Shown here: one piece after another, positions 61,601 through 64,000 of the stretch | Position numbering within the stretch: position 1 is the first letter of the stretch | Layout of the letters: every line of letters starts with the position of its first letter | DNA from: JBCCGI01 sp039029355 | GTDB lineage: Bacteria; Planctomycetota; UBA1135; GCA-002686595 | Length of the DNA: 64,000 bases | Direction: 5' to 3' | Assembly (NCBI GenBank): GCA_039029355.1 | Contig: JBCCGI010000003.1 | Coordinates: 62,001-126,000, forward strand | Made by a program: the position numbers and the translations under genes | Notes under the pieces: generated by a model | What the model saw: the letters and a program-made list of their open reading frames with translations, nothing else | Databases searched by the model: none | What the model was told of the DNA's origin: nothing

Positions 61601-64000
61601 CCGTCGATGTCGAGGACGCCCTGGGTGTTGAGCAGCGCTCCCGAGGCGACCGTGAGGTCGAGCCGCACCGAGGCGGCGGTCAGCACGTCGACTGAGCCGC
61701 TCGCGAGCTCGAGCCCGGGGAGGATCGGATCGGTGCCGCCCAGCGTGGCGACCGCCGCCGGAGCGAGCACGACGCGCCCGTCGACCGGCGCCCAGTTCGA
61801 GCTCGACGTCCAGTTGCCGCGCACCTCGATGCGCGACTGCGGCGAGGTCGAGCCCGACTCGCCGAGGAGTGTCATGTCGCCCTCGACCTGGAAGGTCTCG
61901 AGCCCCGGCGCACCGCTCTCGAACTCCAGCAGCCCAAACGAGATCGAGGCGTCGCCCTCGACCAGCAGCGTCTGGTCGTCCTTGATCACCAGTCCGCCGC
62001 TCGTCATCGAGAGGTCGCCGCGCACGGTGGTCGTCGCCATCTCGCGCAGGCCGTTGGAGACCAGGACGTTCGGCACGCCGTCGGGCCCGGTCGTGGTCAC
62101 CCCGGCCGAAACGAACTGGATCGTCCCGGTGCCGCCGACCGCGGCGTCGAGCGAGGTCCAGTCGCCGCTCACGCGGTGTGCCTCGGCACCGACGTCCCAG
62201 GTCGAGAGCGGCTCGAGCAGCACGTTGCCGAGCACCGTGAAGTCGGCCTGGGCGACCAGCGTCTGCCCCGCGGCGACGCGTAGGTCGCCGGAGACGAACA
62301 TGGTCGGGATCGCCGTGGTCGTGCCGCTCTCCACGACCAGATCGTGGAAGATCGGCCCCGTCCCGGCGACGGCGGAAGCCTCACCCTCGAACACCACCGC
62401 GCCCGCCGGCGGGTTCCACGCTCCGTCCGACGACCAGTTGCCCTGCACGCGGATCAGCGAGTCGTCGCTCATCGCGCCCGCGAAGGCGTTCATCAGCACC
62501 GCTCCGCCGACGCTTAGCGTCTCGGACGTGCCTCCGTCGCCGGCGCCCAGGAACGCGAGTTGGCCCGCTTGGAGCAACGCGTTGGCGCCCACGTCGAGCG
62601 TTTGGTCGTCCTCGATGCTGAGCGTGCCGCCCGTGAGCTCGAGCGCTCCGGTCACCTGCGAGCTGCGCACCGCGCGCGCGCCGGACGCAATGCGCAGGTT
62701 GCCGACCGAGCCGGCGCCCGTGTCGAGCGTTCCCGCGCCGTTCAGCTCGATCCAGCCGTCGCCCGAGGCCACGCCTCCCGACGACGTCCAGTCGCCCGCG
62801 ACCGTGTGCGTCGCGGCCCCGACGTCGAAGACGGCTCCGGGACCGCCGAGCACCACCGAGCCGTCGACGTCGAGCGCCGCGTCGGCGTCCAGCACCGCGC
62901 CGGTCTCGACCGTCAGGTCGCCGGCGACGAGCGTCGCGGCGGTCAGCGTTCGGGCGGGGCCCTGGAGCGTCAGGTTGTGGAAGCGGGGCGCACCCCCGAC
63001 GGTGCTCGGACCCGTGCCGTCGAGATAGACCGTGAGCGCCTGCGGGTCGAAGTTGGTGTCCGAGAGCCAGTTGCCTCCGCAGCGGAGCTCCGAGGCCTCG
63101 CTCTCGGCCGCGACGACCGAAGCGCACGTCACGTCGCCGCGCACGTCGAGCACTTCGGCGCCGTCGGCCGCCGCCGGCGACCAGCCCAGCTCACCGCCGG
63201 TCAGCAGCGCGTTGCCGAGCACGGTCACCGTCTGGTCGTCCTGGATCTGCAGCACGCCGTCGGTGAGGCGCAGGTCGACCGCGATCGTCGCGTCGAAGGC
63301 GCGCCGCAGGCCCGCGCTGACGCGGATGTTGTCGACCGCCCCCGAGCCGGTGGAGAAGTCGCCGTCGGCGGTGAAGCTCACGAGTCCGTTGACCGCCGAG
63401 CCGCCGGCCGAGCTGAAGTCGCCCGCCACGCTGTGGTTCGTGCCGCCCAGGTCCCAGATCGCCGAGGCGCCGAGCGCGACGCCGCCTTCGATGATCGAGG
63501 TCGTCTGGGAGATGAGGTCCGCGTCGACCGTCAGGTCGCCCGACACCAAGAGGGGCACGGTGGCGGTGAGCGTCCCGGACTGGTTGGTCAGGTCCGCGAA
63601 GGCCGCGAGCCCGGTGATCGAGGACGCGCCGCCGCCGGTGTGCACGACGACGCCGGCGGACGGCATCCAGGTCGAGGACGCGTTCCAGTCGCCGCCGAAC
63701 TCGATGCGCGAAGTGGCGGCCATCGCCCCGGCCGCGAGCCCGTCGACGTCGACGTCGCCGCCGAAGTCGAACAGCGAGCCCTCGGACAGCGCCAGCGAGC
63801 CGCCCTTCAGCGACGCGTTGCCGGCGACCGCCATCGCACCCGACGGCTCCAGCGTTACGTCGCCGCCGGACATCGTCAGCTCGCCCAGCACGAAGGCGCT
63901 GACCACGTCCCAGATCCCCTCGACGATGCGCAGGTCGTCGACCGAGCCGGTGCCGGTATCGATCGTGCCGCCGGCGCCGTTGAGGATCAGCACGCCGTTG
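58642..64000 (-). CDS. Giant secreted repeat protein, 5' partial
   Basis: The gene runs off the window's end; 1785 residues are visible and the N-terminus and signal are missing. Residues up to about 1060 form five or more tandem repeats of about 205-210 residues, each with rungs like GDLSLTGGSLLIADDATLHV, a Gly-rich GGNW-like block and a THTVAGDW anchor. The next section has a fibronectin-III-like domain (VVDLSWTSAIEAPTTASWVVER) and a pectin-lyase-like beta-helix (FGSIQAAVNAAFPGAVVLVQPGNY). It ends in the GEPGG-type tail shared with other secreted proteins. Likely a large adhesin or surface layer protein. No enzyme site was recognised. Confidence 0.85.
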   Translation of the reverse strand, partial: NGVLILNGAGGTIDTGTGSVDDLRIVEGIWDVVSAFVLGELTMSGGDVTLEPSGAMAVAGNASLKGGSLALSEGSLFDFGGDVDVDGLAAGAMAATSRIEFGGDWNASSTWMPSAGVVVHTGGGASSITGLAAFADLTNQSGTLTATVPLLVSGDLTVDADLISQTTSIIEGGVALGASAIWDLGGTNHSVAGDFSSAGGSAVNGLVSFTADGDFSTGSGAVDNIRVSAGLRRAFDATIAVDLRLTDGVLQIQDDQTVTVLGNALLTGGELGWSPAAADGAEVLDVRGDVTCASVVAAESEASELRCGGNWLSDTNFDPQALTVYLDGTGPSTVGGAPRFHNLTLQGPARTLTAATLVAGDLTVETGAVLDADAALDVDGSVVLGGPGAVFDVGAATHTVAGDWTSSGGVASGDGWIELNGAGTLDTGAGSVGNLRIASGARAVRSSQVTGALELTGGTLSIEDDQTLDVGANALLQAGQLAFLGAGDGGTSETLSVGGAVLMNAFAGAMSDDSLIRVQGNWSSDGAWNPPAGAVVFEGEASAVAGTGPIFHDLVVESGTTTAIPTMFVSGDLRVAAGQTLVAQADFTVLGNVLLEPLSTWDVGAEAHRVSGDWTSLDAAVGGTGTIQFVSAGVTTTGPDGVPNVLVSNGLREMATTTVRGDLSMTSGGLVIKDDQTLLVEGDASISFGLLEFESGAPGLETFQVEGDMTLLGESGSTSPQSRIEVRGNWTSSSNWAPVDGRVVLAPAAVATLGGTDPILPGLELASGSVDVLTAASVRLDLTVASGALLNTQGVLDIDGAVALGDATSAWDTGGFTHTVGGGVTSSGASITGGGRLDLDGAGPVDLGGGSLPELRLLAGAHPFGAAAVEGDLAMTAGSIDVQSGATVVVAGNATFTGGALSLASAGVLDVEGDVLLAGATSGAHAAGAVLRCGGAWSSDSGYAPTDGRVVLDGAIASTVGGTGLALSDLTIAAGSRTLTDAASLRDLELLDGTSLTTNGAINASGDVALGAGAAVDLGGLTHTVVGDWVAAGGDAANGTLVLTGTGDLSTGDGSVPGLVLSGGARTALDATVTGDLSLTGGSLLIADDATLHVEGNAGLIGGTVSWFAAEQGGDDVFDVDGSATCFVAIGTTTGRSVFRCGGDWTASAAFALNAGTVELDGDANALLTADLPGATLRAASLRIADGRTVGTDLALDTDELVIEAAGRLQVTGVEATMLAGPVTVSGELAVGVDGRLSLGPTAVVLVPQSGLLELFGSPAQPAVVAGAAGSGFVVSVDGAIDATEFRVEDVGPLGVVISDSANVIDLRDGVLTSPSPAAGSVLLDIRQAAPLTVWRVDFEDPLGVGTTNVRTSGGAPLTFADSAGNFAGPAFEFDPLGLVEWIDDPAVAFFFEAAAGPGVVDLSWTSAIEAPTTASWVVERATAAGGPFAVVADLPAVGPSFYAFADTAVASGQEYFYRLSEKKTAGALILQDTDEATPWSAGLPPTVLSVGPAAPFGSIQAAVNAAFPGAVVLVQPGNYAPFTVGPGVGSLRIYGDGTGPVVIDTTAAPVTIQGLGFLDTVELSDLEIGNPTSPNPGVEVLSCAGVVVLDELAVRGGAGMPGLLVRSSIRTAVQRCAIEGTPGARLELGSTAVFGRGSLDEIELVGASNARLAGLSPTPTVEPGSSLATLAGIHPDLDAPELVPLGVGFTANLDGEPGGIFGIAFSTQLAWFDLPPPWEMVGLINIAAAPVVLTGVLTGPTSQPFPLPSDGVIFGASLALQMVVVQPSTFALRWSNVTSIVLSN
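60900..64000 (-). repeat. Tandem repeats of about 615-630 bp inside the giant gene
   Basis: Matching anchors (GTGTGCG-like bases on the + strand, which encode the HTVAGDW block) occur near 63433, 62804, 62176, 61544 and 60929. Spacing is about 615-632 bp, matching the protein repeat of about 205-210 residues. Copies have diverged substantially. Confidence 0.8.

Noticed and set aside
60407..63028. An 873-residue + strand open frame across the giant repeat gene
   Set aside because: It is Ser/Pro/Thr-rich shadow of the repeated - strand gene and has no motif or ribosome binding site.
60900..64000. CRISPR-like or satellite repeat
   Set aside because: The repeats are in frame, long and diverged, and encode protein repeats rather than short spaced units.

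Overview
The window is about 70% GC and tightly packed, with many overlapping or nearly abutting genes. It most likely comes from a planctomycete. The reasons are lineage flavour rather than a marker gene: many secreted FG-GAP/VCBS beta-propeller and parallel beta-helix proteins, a Ser/Thr kinase-TPR protein of planctomycete type, an ECF sigma/anti-sigma/CHAT cluster, and secreted proteins that share a C-terminal beta-sandwich tail. No rRNA, tRNA, CRISPR array, insertion sequence or prophage was seen. Species-level placement is not possible from this sequence.

Layout. 1-5947: four secreted propeller or beta-helix proteins, the first cut by the window edge. 6022-9775: ECF sigma factor, membrane anti-sigma factor and secreted TPR-CHAT peptidase, translationally coupled. 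9843-16551: GNAT acetyltransferase with an FG-GAP protein, an ABM monooxygenase-like protein, a methyltransferase-alpha-fucosidase fusion and a subtilase. 16610-18676: an unusual LigD-type NHEJ protein (phosphoesterase, dead ligase, polymerase). 18911-27513: FG-GAP protein, Ser/Thr kinase, lipoprotein phosphatase-like protein, DinB-like protein and a large secreted protein. 27578-30520: NHEJ operon of Ku, an intact ATP-dependent ligase, and a BRCT-MerR-TPR protein of unknown role. 30681-36858: DUF6817-like protein, cyclase, beta-helix protein, a second ECF sigma/anti-sigma pair, a PhzF-like protein and an unknown. 36981-44966: sulfotransferase, methyltransferase, hybrid histidine kinase, gamma-glutamyltransferase, endonuclease/phosphatase family protein, DUF3817 and two PH-domain membrane proteins. 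44967-47228: a decayed MoaD/ThiS-like gene, then a secreted protein followed by a textbook terminator. 47399-53531: tandem radical SAM/SPASM paralogues, a glycosyltransferase, a cation/proton antiporter and a JmjC-like oxygenase. 53537-58631: operon of MogA, a membrane ferredoxin-TPR protein and an aldo/keto reductase, then a CgeB-like glycosyltransferase. 58642-64000: the C-terminal 1785 residues of a giant repeat protein.

The most distinctive content is the NHEJ machinery. The locus pairs a LigD-like protein whose ligase domain is shortened and has lost its adenylated lysine with a separate, intact ligase next to Ku, about 9-10 kb away. The third gene of the Ku operon combines BRCT, MerR-type DNA-binding and TPR modules, a plausible new NHEJ accessory or regulator. 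Other notable items are the secreted methyltransferase-fucosidase fusion, the tandem radical SAM pair, the sigma/anti-sigma/CHAT cluster and the recurring C-terminal domain. Many starts are GTG, so starts were chosen by signal peptide, Shine-Dalgarno match and overlap with the upstream gene.
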